A DNA stretch of 64,000 bases from Halobacillus faecis (GTDB lineage Bacteria; Bacillota; Bacilli; Bacillales; Halobacillaceae), in the NCBI RefSeq assembly GCF_007991335.1, contig NZ_BJYD01000026.1, positions 186,001-250,000 on the forward strand. The letters are read 5' to 3'. Of the stretch, positions 35,760 through 44,017 are shown in pieces. The first letter of the stretch is position 1, and every line of letters begins with the position of its first letter. The notes below the pieces were generated by a model. It saw nothing but the letters and a program-made list of their open reading frames with translations. It made no database searches and was not told where the DNA came from. The position numbers and the translations under genes were made by a program.

Positions 35760-37093
35760 CAGGAATCCTCCTCCATGATGGTGACTTGATCCCCGTCTGA
35801 CAAGGTCAGCTGTCCTGTCGTAATCACCGTCGCATCTTCAGGAAGGTTCCCGGAAACCGCTGTGAAATCCGACTGAGATTCTAAAACGGAAACGAGAACC
35901 TGGACGGCTTTTTCATCCACCACTTGATAAACGAATGTTTCATCATTCTGTTCTACAAGACTGTCTGTAGGGACAATAAGCGTATTTTCCACCACATTTT
36001 CAGGAAGTAAAAAAGTGGCCATCATCCCTGGTTTAATCTTTTCGTCCCCATTCCCTATCGTCGCTTCAACGGGGTATAGGCCAGTATCATCCGGAACGGA
36101 AGAGACGTAACTGACGGTTGAGGTCACCTGCTCTTCCAGGGAAGGAAGGTCGACAGTTAGCTCCGCTTCTTTTTCAAAAAGCGAAAGTTGATCAGCGGTG
36201 ACAGAAGCTGTGATCGTCATGGGATCCAGGCTAACAATCGTGGCAAGTGGCTGTTGGTTGCTTACCATATCCCCTTCACTTGCATTCAATGTCGACACTT
36301 CGCCTGACGTAGGTGCAGTGATCGCTTCATTCTCGGCTTGCTCCTGAGCCTGGTTCAACTGAACATTCGCTTGTTCCACCTGAAGCTCCGCCTGCTCAAC
36401 GGCTACACGGGCCTGCTCCAATTGTTGTTCCGCTTGATCGACTTGCGCCTCTGCTTGTGCTACTGCAGACGAAGACTGGGGCTGCTTCCCTTGTAACTGC
36501 TGGTATTGAGCATACGCTTGATCTGCGCGGTTTTTCGCTTGTTGGTAGAGCGCATCGGGAATCGTACCTTCATCAGCCAATTTTTTCGTTTCATCAGCCA
36601 GTTGCTTCGCTTGTTCGTATTGTTGCTTGGCTGCTTCTGCTGCCTGAGCCGTTTGACTTGCCTGCGACTGCGAGGCCTGTTCAGCAAGATCGACCTGCTC
36701 CTTTGCATTCTCAACACCTTCGGCCGCCTGCTCTTTCGATACTTGAGCATTTTCAAGCTGCGTTTGTGCTTGTCGGAGGGCGATTTGCTGCAATTCTACC
36801 TGATTATCTACATTGCCTCCTGGACGAACGACGGCTATGGTTTCTCCTTTTTCTACTCTGTCCCCTTTAGCAACATTCAAGGTCGCTAATTCTCCTGGGG
36901 TTTCAGGCAGGACAGGGGAAGTGTCGGCAGCGGTCGCCCGGGCCACCAGTTTACGTTCCACAACAAAATCCTCTTTTTTCACGGACTCCACTTTGACCGG
37001 CGTGATCCGGTCCTCTATTTCCTCATTGGTTTCTTCCTGGTTACAAGCGGTTACAAAGAAGAGCACCATGAACATGAAAATCAACCGTTTCAT
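35759..37093 (-). CDS. RND pump membrane-fusion/adaptor lipoprotein (HlyD family)
   Basis: A 444-residue adaptor that pairs with the RND pump. The signal peptide MKRLIFMFMVLFFVTAC ends in a lipobox, followed by EE-rich linker, a biotinyl-lipoyl half (LNVAKGDRVEKGETIAVV), a long Gln/Ala-rich coiled coil at about 110-270 (many EQAEQQLEQARVA-like heptads), the second lipoyl half (AITAPTSGEVSTLNASEGDMV) and a beta-barrel. Gram-positive RND pumps with such an adaptor are known. It is first of the two-gene operon. Its upstream region is long and has no recognised regulator. Confidence 0.9.
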   Translation of the reverse strand: MKRLIFMFMVLFFVTACNQEETNEEIEDRITPVKVESVKKEDFVVERKLVARATAADTSPVLPETPGELATLNVAKGDRVEKGETIAVVRPGGNVDNQVELQQIALRQAQTQLENAQVSKEQAAEGVENAKEQVDLAEQASQSQASQTAQAAEAAKQQYEQAKQLADETKKLADEGTIPDALYQQAKNRADQAYAQYQQLQGKQPQSSSAVAQAEAQVDQAEQQLEQARVAVEQAELQVEQANVQLNQAQEQAENEAITAPTSGEVSTLNASEGDMVSNQQPLATIVSLDPMTITASVTADQLSLFEKEAELTVDLPSLEEQVTSTVSYVSSVPDDTGLYPVEATIGNGDEKIKPGMMATFLLPENVVENTLIVPTDSLVEQNDETFVYQVVDEKAVQVLVSVLESQSDFTAVSGNLPEDATVITTGQLTLSDGDQVTIMEEDS

Positions 37094-37515
37094 CTAAGAC
37101 TTCCTCTCCATATCAGACTCTCGTAAATCTCCCGAACTGTTATCTATAACCTTCTTTATTTTTCCCCTCAACCGGTGAGAGGATACCCATTCAGACGTAC
37201 TGACCATGTAGTCATAATTACGATTAATGTTACTAAATCGCGATTTGTAATGCAACTTGTAGTATTCCTACGAAAATGACAAAATTGTGACTAATTTTGG
37301 AAGTAAACGACTTCCATACCTGACACCGCAATGGCTATTCAGGGTACCGAGTACGGCCGTGTAAATAGCTGTACCTATCCCACCCTATAAAGAAGTGGAA
37401 CCAGGTACGAATATCTTCCTGTTCTAAAACTCGTACGAACGATTTATTAAATGAACGAATGAAAAAGTGCACAAAAAAAGCTGAACCTGTTGAATCAGGT
37501 TCAGCCTTTTATTTT
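37094..37515. other. 422-bp spacer with degenerate inverted repeats
   Basis: Non-coding. It carries the terminator of the 37516 gene and decayed repeat-like pieces near 37310-37410 (GGTACCGAGTAC, CCAGGTACG). The promoter of the RND operon must lie near its left end, but none is clear. Confidence 0.45.
37472..37512 (-). terminator. terminator of the 206-residue hypothetical gene
   Basis: GCTGAACCTG...CAGGTTCAGC stem with T-runs on both strands. Confidence 0.88.
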
Positions 37516-38136
37516 TTACTGCAGGTTATTACCAAGCTGGGCAACCATCAAGTCCAGCTTCTTGACTTTCGGGAGCTCGTAGCCCGGGAAACGTTCGTCA
37601 AAGTGAGCAAAAGCGGGGGCTAATGCTTCATCTTCAAGGAGTTCCTCATAAGTTCGGAACGTATGTTGGTACTGTCCGATATAACGCTTCATCTTCTTAT
37701 CAAAGCCTGATAAGTGATAGGTGGATGAGTAATCGAAGGCTTTGACAATATCACTATCGTACGTTGGGAAACTCGGGTTAATGGTATGCAGCATAGAAGC
37801 AGCTAATGGAAATTGCATCGTCGGGTTTCCTTTGTGATTTTTCACCTCGTAAAGACTTTTCGTAATGTGGACGATGTTCGGGCGTTCATATCCACGTTGT
37901 TCTTCCATGAGTTTGAAATAATACGTTTCAAACTCTTTCGTCAGACTTGGATTGTCGAGACGGAAGAAGTGCCGAAAGATGAATTGATAGAGCGTGTCGT
38001 CAGGTACATAAGTATCCTGAAAGACCGTATGAAGATAGAGATACACGTCCAATTTTTCGAGTGGGATCCGGTTCACCACTTTTTCATAGTCTTCCAAGAT
38101 CAAATCTTTCAGGTCGTTTGCCGTTCTGTATTTCAT
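37516..38136 (-). CDS. hypothetical protein, 206 residues
   Basis: A soluble protein that I do not recognise. Residues about 10-60 are helical and acidic with EKLDVYLYLHTVFQDTY; a mid region has IVHITKSLYEVKNHKGNPTMQFPLAASMLHTINPSFP, whose NHKGN, HTINPSFPTYD parts look conserved, followed by FDKKMKRYIGQY. No transmembrane span or signal is visible. ATG at 38136 is preferred over TTG just before it, with AGAGGTG 8 bases upstream. It is monocistronic, with a perfect terminator downstream. A DNA- or phage-related function is possible but unsupported. Confidence 0.65.
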   Translation of the reverse strand: MKYRTANDLKDLILEDYEKVVNRIPLEKLDVYLYLHTVFQDTYVPDDTLYQFIFRHFFRLDNPSLTKEFETYYFKLMEEQRGYERPNIVHITKSLYEVKNHKGNPTMQFPLAASMLHTINPSFPTYDSDIVKAFDYSSTYHLSGFDKKMKRYIGQYQHTFRTYEELLEDEALAPAFAHFDERFPGYELPKVKKLDLMVAQLGNNLQ

Positions 38137-38345
38137 CAATAATCACCTCTATTCGCTTATTCCACACATGAGAAACCTGAAAACGCCTGATTGTAAATTT
38201 TTAATGAATATTTCTATTTCCATTTTACATAAGATTCTAACGTTTTCAAAAGGTTTTCAAACTTCCGGACTAAGATATCGTTCGTCCGCAATCTTGCTTT
38301 AGTTTATAAAGAACCAACCGATGGTATAAGAAAAGGAGGGATAAG

Positions 38346-38525
38346 ATGGACATCGCAGCACTATCCATGGCTATGAGTACGACAAGCCTTAAACAACAAT
38401 CCAGTCTAGCTTTAATGGATAAAGTAAAAGGAGATGCAGAAGAAAAGGGGAACCAAATGGTTGAAATGCTTAAACAATCCGTTCCTCATCCTGATCTCGG
38501 TAACCGGATTGATTTGAGAGGATAA
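38346..38525 (+). CDS. YjfB-like small putative motility protein
   Basis: A 59-residue protein, MDIAALSMAMSTTSLKQQSS..., closely matching the YjfB family of putative motility proteins in Bacillaceae (MDIAALS near the N-terminus, a central Lys/Glu helix, C-terminal HPDLGNRIDLRG). AGGAGGG lies 5 bases before the ATG. It is on its own, with a terminator immediately after, and is divergent from the hypothetical gene at 37516. The role in motility is only a family label. It is too short to have been seen by a 60-residue cut-off. Confidence 0.75.
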   Translation: MDIAALSMAMSTTSLKQQSSLALMDKVKGDAEEKGNQMVEMLKQSVPHPDLGNRIDLRG

Positions 38526-38527
38526 AA

Positions 38528-38566
38528 AGGGAGAGACAGTAGAGACCTCTTACTGTCTCTCTTTAA
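38528..38566 (+). terminator. terminator of the YjfB-like gene
   Basis: GAGAGACAGTA...TACTGTCTCTC stem with CTTT. Confidence 0.82.
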
Positions 38567-38569
38567 GGG

Positions 38570-38746
38570 GTGGTTTACGTCGGACAACGCCTGGCTATGA
38601 GTGGTTTCATTTTATTTATGGTTGGAATAGGCCTCTACCTTCTCCAACCCCTCTATGTTTTGAGGTTCCTCGTCCCAGTGTTTACAATTGGGGGAGTATG
38701 TATGATAGCTATTTCCACCTTTCTTTCCATGAAAAAAAGCCGCTGA
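38570..38746 (+). CDS. small membrane protein, two spans, start uncertain
   Basis: A 58-residue reading frame from GTG at 38570 (or 49 residues from ATG at 38597). It encodes SGFILFMVGIGLYLLQPL and RFLVPVFTIGGVCMIAIST, two clear membrane helices, and a basic C-terminus MKKSR. The only ribosome-like site, AAGGGG, lies right against the GTG and no site is near the ATG, so the start is open. It lies 44 bp after the YjfB-like gene, after a terminator, and ends inside a hairpin shared with the lipoprotein gene. I rate it likely but not proven. Confidence 0.5.
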   Translation: MVYVGQRLAMSGFILFMVGIGLYLLQPLYVLRFLVPVFTIGGVCMIAISTFLSMKKSR

Positions 38747-38763
38747 AAAGGCGGCTTTCTTTT
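38732..38763. terminator. bidirectional terminator by the acidic lipoprotein gene
   Basis: AAGCCGC / GCGGCTT stem, A-run before and T-run after. It includes the stop codon of the small membrane protein. Confidence 0.8.
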
Positions 38764-39049
38764 ATTCATTATTATCTTCGTCTTCTGTAGCACCATCATC
38801 TGTCATACCGTCTTCCCCGTTTTCACCATCTGTCATATCATCTTGTTCTTTTTCTTCTTCGTTCATGTCGCCTTCTTCATCCATACCGTCTTCTTCCATG
38901 TTGTCCTCTTCGTTGTTGTTCTCTTCTTCCATATTTTCTTCTTCTTCCATGTTGTTTTCTTCTTCTTGAGGCTCTTCTTCAGAAGCACATGCTCCTAGTA
39001 GGGATACAGCAAAAAACGCGACCAACAGTTTCATAAGTAATGCTTTCAT
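38762..39049 (-). CDS. very acidic putative lipoprotein
   Basis: A 95-residue protein with signal peptide MKALLMKLLVAFFAVSLLGAC (lipobox LGAC) and a mature part made almost entirely of Glu, Asp, Asn, Met and Gly. NMEEEENMEEENNNEEDNM and later MTDGENGEDGMTDDGATED show an N/E-M-E/D repeat. No fold is predicted; it may be an anionic surface polymer, or it may bind cations. Strong acid bias is common in halophilic Bacillaceae surface proteins. The start is ATG at 39049 with AAAGGAGG 9 bases upstream. Confidence 0.75.
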   Translation of the reverse strand: MKALLMKLLVAFFAVSLLGACASEEEPQEEENNMEEEENMEEENNNEEDNMEEDGMDEEGDMNEEEKEQDDMTDGENGEDGMTDDGATEDEDNNE

Positions 39050-39157
39050 TGGTGTTTCCTCCTTTTAATGATTTCCCAAACTATTATGTCCATATCCTGT
39101 AAGTTCATCCATATATACTAAATTTTTTTCTTTCTCCTTTCCCAACTCCCCGTTCAG

Positions 39158-39194
39158 TGTATGTGAGAAACAAACCCCTTTACCAAATTGGATT
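39158..39194. repeat. 37-bp dispersed repeat, copy 1
   Basis: Starts TGTATGTGAGAAAC; 32 of 37 bases equal to the sequence at 47862-47898. Similarity extends to about 10 bases on the left. Confidence 0.55.
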
Positions 39195-39320
39195 ACCCCC
39201 CTAAGGCGTCAGCTTAAGGAGACTCTACGCGCTCATACGGAAAGCGAGTTGTTCCCCGCAACCACATCCACTCAACAAAAGTCTTGAAATCAGGTCCTCT
39301 ACCATCCAGCCATATATAAA

Positions 39321-39351
39321 AAAAGAACGCAGCGGCTGCTACGTTCTCTTT
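39321..39351 (-). terminator. terminator of fabZ
   Basis: AGAACG...CGTTCT stem with an inner AGC/GCT, and T-run. Confidence 0.82.
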
Positions 39352-39356
39352 CTTGG

Positions 39357-39779
39357 TTATTTCAAAGCAAACATAATTTCTGCTTCACATGCAATTTCTC
39401 CATCGACGGAGGCTGTTGCTTTTCCTTTTCCTATAGGACCTTTCAAACGAACGATTTCCACTTCCAATTTCAAGCGGTCACCAGGCTTTACTTGACGTTT
39501 GAAACGGCACTTGTCAATTCCTGTGAAAAAGGCAAGCTTGCCCTGGTTTTCTTCTTTTTTCAGCATGGCTACAGCTCCCATTTGGGCCATCGCTTCTGTG
39601 ATCAGCACCCCCGGCATGACAGGGTAATCTGGGAAGTGTCCCTGGAAGAAGGGTTCGTTCATTGTTACATTCTTGTATCCCACTGCGCGCTCACCTTCTA
39701 CAATCTCTTCTACTTGGTCAATCAGTAGAAATGGATAACGGTGTGGGATGATTTCTTTGATTTGTTGTATGTCTAGCAT
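39357..39779 (-). CDS. fabZ: beta-hydroxyacyl-ACP dehydratase FabZ
   Basis: Dehydrates beta-hydroxyacyl-ACP in fatty-acid elongation. The 140-residue hot-dog-fold protein has [12 protein letters not shown] (catalytic His, about 13) and [23 protein letters not shown] (about 44-66; parts GHFP and PGVLI-EAMAQ carry the second catalytic acid). The start follows GGAAAGGAG. In B. subtilis fabZ (ywpB) lies near mbl/flhO/flhP, so its presence here follows the ancestral order with several insertions between. A terminator is downstream. Confidence 0.94.
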   Translation of the reverse strand: MLDIQQIKEIIPHRYPFLLIDQVEEIVEGERAVGYKNVTMNEPFFQGHFPDYPVMPGVLITEAMAQMGAVAMLKKEENQGKLAFFTGIDKCRFKRQVKPGDRLKLEVEIVRLKGPIGKGKATASVDGEIACEAEIMFALK

Positions 39780-39924
39780 GATCAGGCTCCTTTCCTATTC
39801 CATGCTTTCATTATAAAAGAAGCACAAGCCAGGGACAAAGTTTTTTCTGAGGCCTCGTTTCAAACGAGTGATTCAGGGAAAATATACAAATAAGTTTACC
39901 TATTACAAAAAGGAGGCCACTGCA

Positions 39925-40071
39925 ATGCTCTGGACCATTTTAATTATTATCCTCGTTCTATGGCTGTTAGGCTTACTAGGCGGGATTGCCGGGAATTTGA
40001 TTCATATTCTTCTTGTGGTAGCTCTCGTTGTTCTCATCGTCCGTCTTGTACAAGGGCGTGGGCGCCTATAG
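39925..40071 (+). CDS. small membrane protein, lmo0937 family
   Basis: A 48-residue protein, MLWTILIIILVLWLLGLLGG... with two hydrophobic segments and a basic tail RLVQGRGRL. Such proteins, named after lmo0937 of Listeria, are common and stress-linked in Firmicutes; their function is unknown. ATG at 39925 follows AAAGGAGG by 8 bases; a longer reading from 39868 has no ribosome site. It stands alone with a bidirectional terminator after it. Confidence 0.75.
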   Translation: MLWTILIIILVLWLLGLLGGIAGNLIHILLVVALVVLIVRLVQGRGRL

Positions 40072-40083
40072 CCGAATGAAAGA

Positions 40084-40116
40084 AACCGCTATGGAGGCCT
40101 CCATAGCGGTTTTATT
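40084..40116. terminator. bidirectional terminator after the lmo0937-type gene
   Basis: AACCGCTATGGAGG / CCTCCATAGCGGTT perfect stem with T-runs on both sides; it serves the methyltransferase gene on the other strand too. Confidence 0.88.
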
Positions 40117-41210
40117 TATGAACTCCGTGTCAATTCATTCGTAGAAGAAGTGCTGGTCGAAAGGGTTTGTTCACTACTTCCTGCCATTTGCGTATGTTTC
40201 ATTTCCCTTACAGGACTTGTCGGGCTCAACCAAAACGTGTACCATGATCCTTCTTTAATAATCGGATCAAGGTCAAACATTTCATATTTGCAGTTTTGAG
40301 AGATCTCTTTCAACTCTCCCTTGTTTGGTAAGGCAAATAGGTTGGAGTGAGCGACAAAGAAGCTGTTAAATGCTGAGGAGAACGCCTCTCCATGTTCCGT
40401 TTCATTGATTGGTGTAATAACAGATATCAGTCCTTGTTTACTTACATAGGTGTGAAGGTGGTTCAATAGCCCCCTGCGGTCTTCTGGATGGATATAGTGA
40501 AAAATGTTATGCAGGAGAACAAGATCCACCTTCTCACCATCCCGAGGTTTCCACTCGTTAATGTCTCCAACTTCAAAGCTGATGTTCGGATAACCCTCTG
40601 ATAAGGTACGCGCTTTTTCAATGACCTTCTGATTGATATCTACCCCAATCATTTCGAGGTGTGGATATTCCATGGCCAGCTTCCTTAAGTAACCCCCATA
40701 TCCACAACCTAAATCTACGACAGAAGTCACCTTTTTATCTTTGATCATTCGCTTAATTTTCTTAATAGCAAAATGCTCGAGGAGTGCGGAAGTCTCTGCT
40801 ACCACTTCTCCATGGCGTTCATGATTGAATTCTGCCCGTTCTTGGGATTTCATGATGTCTGGATATTTCAACAATGTCGGCAGGTGTAATTCCATCATTT
40901 CTTTTAATAAAGCTTTAACGCCAGGTGACTGGTCGTCTCCCATCAAACTTGCGCATTTTCTCTTTGATGTTCGATAGCGGTTGTTCGGACGTTTTTTCAA
41001 ATGCTTGACGGCCACCCCTACCTTTACCCAGGAGGCAAGCAGGTCATATGGGTAACCCGTTTTCTCACTGATTGCTTCAACCGTCCTTGCTGTCTTGAAT
41101 TCATCAAAAAGACCGAGTTCTGACCCCACATAAGCGTGCCAGCTTGGCAAAAACGATTCGTTCTTTTTCATCCATTTCCTTGCCTGCATCGCTGTTACCC
41201 ATTCATTCAT
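40116..41210 (-). CDS. class I SAM-dependent methyltransferase
   Basis: A 364-residue enzyme. The N-terminal part (about 1-120) is helical, similar to the dimerisation domain of O-methyltransferases. The SAM fold follows: VVDLGCGYGGYLRKLA (motif I, about 170), MIGVDINQKVI (about 195), VGDINEW (about 220), and VDLVLLHNIFHYI (about 235). Substrate unknown. The start at 41210 overlaps the stop of the FAD-monooxygenase by ATGA. A tailoring step on an aromatic or lipid product is inferred from that pairing. Confidence 0.83.
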   Translation of the reverse strand: MNEWVTAMQARKWMKKNESFLPSWHAYVGSELGLFDEFKTARTVEAISEKTGYPYDLLASWVKVGVAVKHLKKRPNNRYRTSKRKCASLMGDDQSPGVKALLKEMMELHLPTLLKYPDIMKSQERAEFNHERHGEVVAETSALLEHFAIKKIKRMIKDKKVTSVVDLGCGYGGYLRKLAMEYPHLEMIGVDINQKVIEKARTLSEGYPNISFEVGDINEWKPRDGEKVDLVLLHNIFHYIHPEDRRGLLNHLHTYVSKQGLISVITPINETEHGEAFSSAFNSFFVAHSNLFALPNKGELKEISQNCKYEMFDLDPIIKEGSWYTFWLSPTSPVREMKHTQMAGSSEQTLSTSTSSTNELTRSS

Positions 41211-42538
41211 GATATCCTTCCTTTCTCGTTTCTTTTCCAAGGATAATCTTCCGCTTCGGAAAAGAGATACTGACGCTGTTTCTGATCTGATACCCTTTTT
41301 CTTCTTGGTGGAAGCATACTGCCTTGGACGGCTCTGTCCACTAAAGTGAAATCCCATTTTCCGAGTCCTGAAATGTTCAGCATTTGTTTGACGTGAAGCT
41401 GGTCATCATCATAAATCCTTTGAACAGCTTTCATTCGGAACTTCCTCCACCATTCGTATTGGAACGAATACACGAGAGCGGATAAATGACTCAAGTTGAG
41501 TAAAAATTCTACGCGGGGTCTGCGAATATCTTCATAATAGTGAAGGTAATCTGTGTAGTTTTTCCCCTCTTCCTTACACCAGGCCAGAAGCTCTCCTAAA
41601 ACATCCGCATCCTGTATGGCAAGATTCATCCCTTCTCCGGCCATGGGGTGAACGGTGTGTGCAGCGTCTCCAAGAATAGCTACATTTCCGGAATAATAAC
41701 GATCGACATGATACGTAAACGGAATCATCAGCTGAACCGTTTTCCAATCTTCAATGGTCCGCACCCCTTCTGCAAGCTCAGGTTCTAGTTCACTATAAGC
41801 TTGATAGAGAGACTCCAAGCCTTTTTCCTGAATTCTTTTATACTCGCCTGCTTTGATTAAAAATACGGTCCGTACTTCATTATCAGGTAGAGGAAATAAT
41901 CCTAAAAAGCAGCTGGATGTTGTAATGATCTTCCCTTTTGTAAATGATTCTGGCCGGGGAATAGTCACCGTCAGAAAATGGTGGTTGTAGTCCTTTCTTT
42001 TCACGTGGACATTCATCGCATCACGGGTGGGTGAGCTTCGTCCCTCTGCCCCTATGTACACTTGAGCCTGGACGTAGAATGTCTCCTTTTTACGCTTTAC
42101 TTTTGCCATCCCTTTTTCAAAACCCGTGAACCGGGCTCCAGGCAGGTAATGAAAAAATTCATCATACTCCTTGCCCTTATTCCTGAGAATCTCTTTCGTT
42201 TTTTCATGCGGCACCATCAAGGCGTGATCGTAGATGCTTGCTACACGGCTGTAACTAAGCTCTGTCAGGTTGATTTCTTCAGGCGTACTGCCACGGTTGC
42301 GTTGAACTTCCTGAAAACGGAGCTGGTCGATCACATGACCATTCTCTTCCACTTCGTCCAAAACGCCCAATCTTTCAAGAATAGCTAATGTCTTCGGTTG
42401 CAAAAGTTCACCTTTATATACAGGAGATTCCCTTTTGAGCTGCTCCGCTATGACCACATGCACACCGCGGCTCGCTAGTTTCGCTGCAAGAGCAAGTCCT
42501 CCTACACCACCACCCGCAATAAATACATCTGCCTTCAT
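41207..42538 (-). CDS. FAD-dependent monooxygenase (PHBH/UbiH-like)
   Basis: A 443-residue flavoprotein. It has DVFIAGGGVGGLALAAKLA (Rossmann FAD motif, about 4-22), an IGAEGRSSPTRDAM segment (about 165, DG/EG motif) and VAILGDAAHTVHPMAGEGMNLAIQDAD (about 282-308, core GDAAHTVHPMAGEGMN), which together define group A aromatic hydroxylases. The C-terminal part is basic and contains FQYEWWRKFRM. It overlaps the methyltransferase by 4 bases. No scaffold synthase is nearby, so the pathway is unknown. Confidence 0.85.
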   Translation of the reverse strand: MKADVFIAGGGVGGLALAAKLASRGVHVVIAEQLKRESPVYKGELLQPKTLAILERLGVLDEVEENGHVIDQLRFQEVQRNRGSTPEEINLTELSYSRVASIYDHALMVPHEKTKEILRNKGKEYDEFFHYLPGARFTGFEKGMAKVKRKKETFYVQAQVYIGAEGRSSPTRDAMNVHVKRKDYNHHFLTVTIPRPESFTKGKIITTSSCFLGLFPLPDNEVRTVFLIKAGEYKRIQEKGLESLYQAYSELEPELAEGVRTIEDWKTVQLMIPFTYHVDRYYSGNVAILGDAAHTVHPMAGEGMNLAIQDADVLGELLAWCKEEGKNYTDYLHYYEDIRRPRVEFLLNLSHLSALVYSFQYEWWRKFRMKAVQRIYDDDQLHVKQMLNISGLGKWDFTLVDRAVQGSMLPPRRKRVSDQKQRQYLFSEAEDYPWKRNEKGRIS

Positions 42539-42649
42539 GATTATGATCCCTCCCCGCTGCTTTGTCCTCTGTACGGGTGTAATTCCCTATTCCCTGTCTT
42601 GAAAACATCCGATGCTTTGATCAACGGGTACCCCATTGATGAATATCCG

Positions 42650-42712
42650 TACCTGGCACGCTGTTGGTAGTGAGCGGTGCCAGGCACCTTCAGCCGTAAG
42701 TAAGGTGCCAGA
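42650..42712. repeat. GGTGCCAGGCACC-type repeat
   Basis: A perfect 13-bp palindrome GGTGCCAGGCACC at 42676-42688 with flanking half copies (ACCTGGCAC, AAGGTGCCAGA). It lies upstream of the FAD-monooxygenase gene, in a 283-bp spacer. Confidence 0.5.
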
Positions 42713-42742
42713 CTTTGTGTTCAGAAAATCACTAATGAAACC

Positions 42743-42775
42743 AAAAAGAACACGAGCCGTAACGGCTCGTGTTCT
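42743..42775 (-). terminator. terminator of the flhOP/EpuA transcript
   Basis: Perfect stem GAACACGAGCCGT / ACGGCTCGTGTTC followed by TTTTT on the minus strand. Confidence 0.88.
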
Positions 42776-42821
42776 GCATATTAAATAGGCTTATATCATA
42801 GAATGAAGTACAAGCTTGAGG

Positions 42822-43157
42822 TTATTCAGTTTTCGTAACAATATCCCAAATATGGCGCCATGTATCCACTTCAAGCGCGTCTGTCGGGTTGCCATCACCA
42901 ATAACTCCATATCCGACCATCAATCCAATCAGTAAGGCAGCCACACTGAAAAGAAGGACAAGGATGATACGCAGCCATATCGGCAGGACACGTCGCCGTC
43001 CTTTTTTCGGAGCTTTCTCTTTAACTTCCGATTTCTGTTTCTTGGACGATGCTTTCGCAGGCTTCTGCTTCGTGGCTTCATCTAAAGCTTGACGCTTTTT
43101 TTCTCTTTCCTGATCTTTATTTAGCTTTTTGCCTTTTGAATTAGGATCTATTGCCAT
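42822..43157 (-). CDS. EpuA-domain membrane protein (often mislabelled RNA polymerase beta)
   Basis: A 111-residue protein with a Lys/Gln-rich, disordered N-terminus (about 1-55), one membrane span (PIWLRIILVLLFSVAALLIG), and YGVIGDGNPTDALEVDTWRHIWDIV. This matches the EpuA family, whose members are widely named DNA-directed RNA polymerase subunit beta by error; nothing here resembles RNA polymerase. It lies 21 bp after the flhP gene on the same strand and is followed by a strong terminator. Function unknown. Confidence 0.72.
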   Translation of the reverse strand: MAIDPNSKGKKLNKDQEREKKRQALDEATKQKPAKASSKKQKSEVKEKAPKKGRRRVLPIWLRIILVLLFSVAALLIGLMVGYGVIGDGNPTDALEVDTWRHIWDIVTKTE

Positions 43158-43178
43158 GGTCCGTCAAACTCCTTACGT

Positions 43179-44000
43179 TTATGATCTCAGTTGACTCACA
43201 AGCCCCATCATTTGATCACCTGTAGATATGGATTTTGCGTTAAATTGATAGGCACGCTGAGCCATCAGCATTTCTGTCATTTGCTTGGCTACATCCACGT
43301 TCGATGTTTCAAGCACCTGGGACTGCATATTTACATCTCCAGCGAGCACATCTCCCATAATTCCATCCTCTTCTGCTTCATCAGGAATACGGAAACGATT
43401 CGCACCTACCGATTCTAACATACGTGGCCGGACAGCTTCACTAACTTCCAATGCACCTTCAATCACTTGGTTTTGATCTCTTGTGACGAGAATCCTTCCA
43501 TTCGAATCAATGTTGATGTCTTGAAAGTTGTCTTCTAGTATAATATTTTCGCCGTCCGCTCCGATGACAGGATGACCATTTGCCTCTGTCAGCACTAGTT
43601 GCCCATCATCAACCGGGTTCAAATAGAAGTTTCCTGCACGGGTGAAGTGAACTTCCTCTCCCTGTTCTGTCGTGACTCGAACGTTGAACATATGTCGGTC
43701 TTCCAATAAAGCTACATCCAGTTCCCGGCCGGTGTTTTTCAAGTTGCCCTGAGTCAGATCAAGGTTTGTGTGGCCAAGCTTTGCTCCCGTACCCATTCGG
43801 ATGGTTTCCGGTGTCTGCCGTCCGACCTCTGCATCAGTATGAGACTGGTTATCGATTTGTTGATACAATAATGAAGAAAAATCGGCGCTGCGGCTTTTGT
43901 ATCCTGTCGTTTCACTGTTGGACAAGTTGTTTCCGACAAGATCCAGCTTCTTCTGCAGCTGTCCCATCGTTACAGCCGATTGGATCATTGAACGATTCAT
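43179..44000 (-). CDS. flhP: flagellar hook-basal body protein FlhP
   Basis: A FlgG/FlgF-like rod protein, 273 residues. The N-terminal rod motif reads QLQKKLDLVGNNLSNSETTGYKS and the C-terminus LETSNVDVAKQMTEMLMAQRAYQFNAKSI. The start at 44000 (MNRSM) matches FlhP; a GTG four codons earlier at 44012 is only 1-2 bases from the ribosome site AAGGAG and is less likely. It is directly downstream of flhO, as in B. subtilis. Presence with flhO implies a motile ancestor or motile cells. Confidence 0.88.
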   Translation of the reverse strand: MNRSMIQSAVTMGQLQKKLDLVGNNLSNSETTGYKSRSADFSSLLYQQIDNQSHTDAEVGRQTPETIRMGTGAKLGHTNLDLTQGNLKNTGRELDVALLEDRHMFNVRVTTEQGEEVHFTRAGNFYLNPVDDGQLVLTEANGHPVIGADGENIILEDNFQDINIDSNGRILVTRDQNQVIEGALEVSEAVRPRMLESVGANRFRIPDEAEEDGIMGDVLAGDVNMQSQVLETSNVDVAKQMTEMLMAQRAYQFNAKSISTGDQMMGLVSQLRS

Positions 44001-44017
44001 GAACGTTGCCACACTCC

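Larger units (their letters stand above)
39050..39356. other. 307-bp spacer with dispersed repeat remnants
   Basis: Non-coding. It holds a 37-bp repeat at 39158, a CGGAAAGCGAGTTGTTCC piece near 39237, and the fabZ terminator. Confidence 0.5.
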
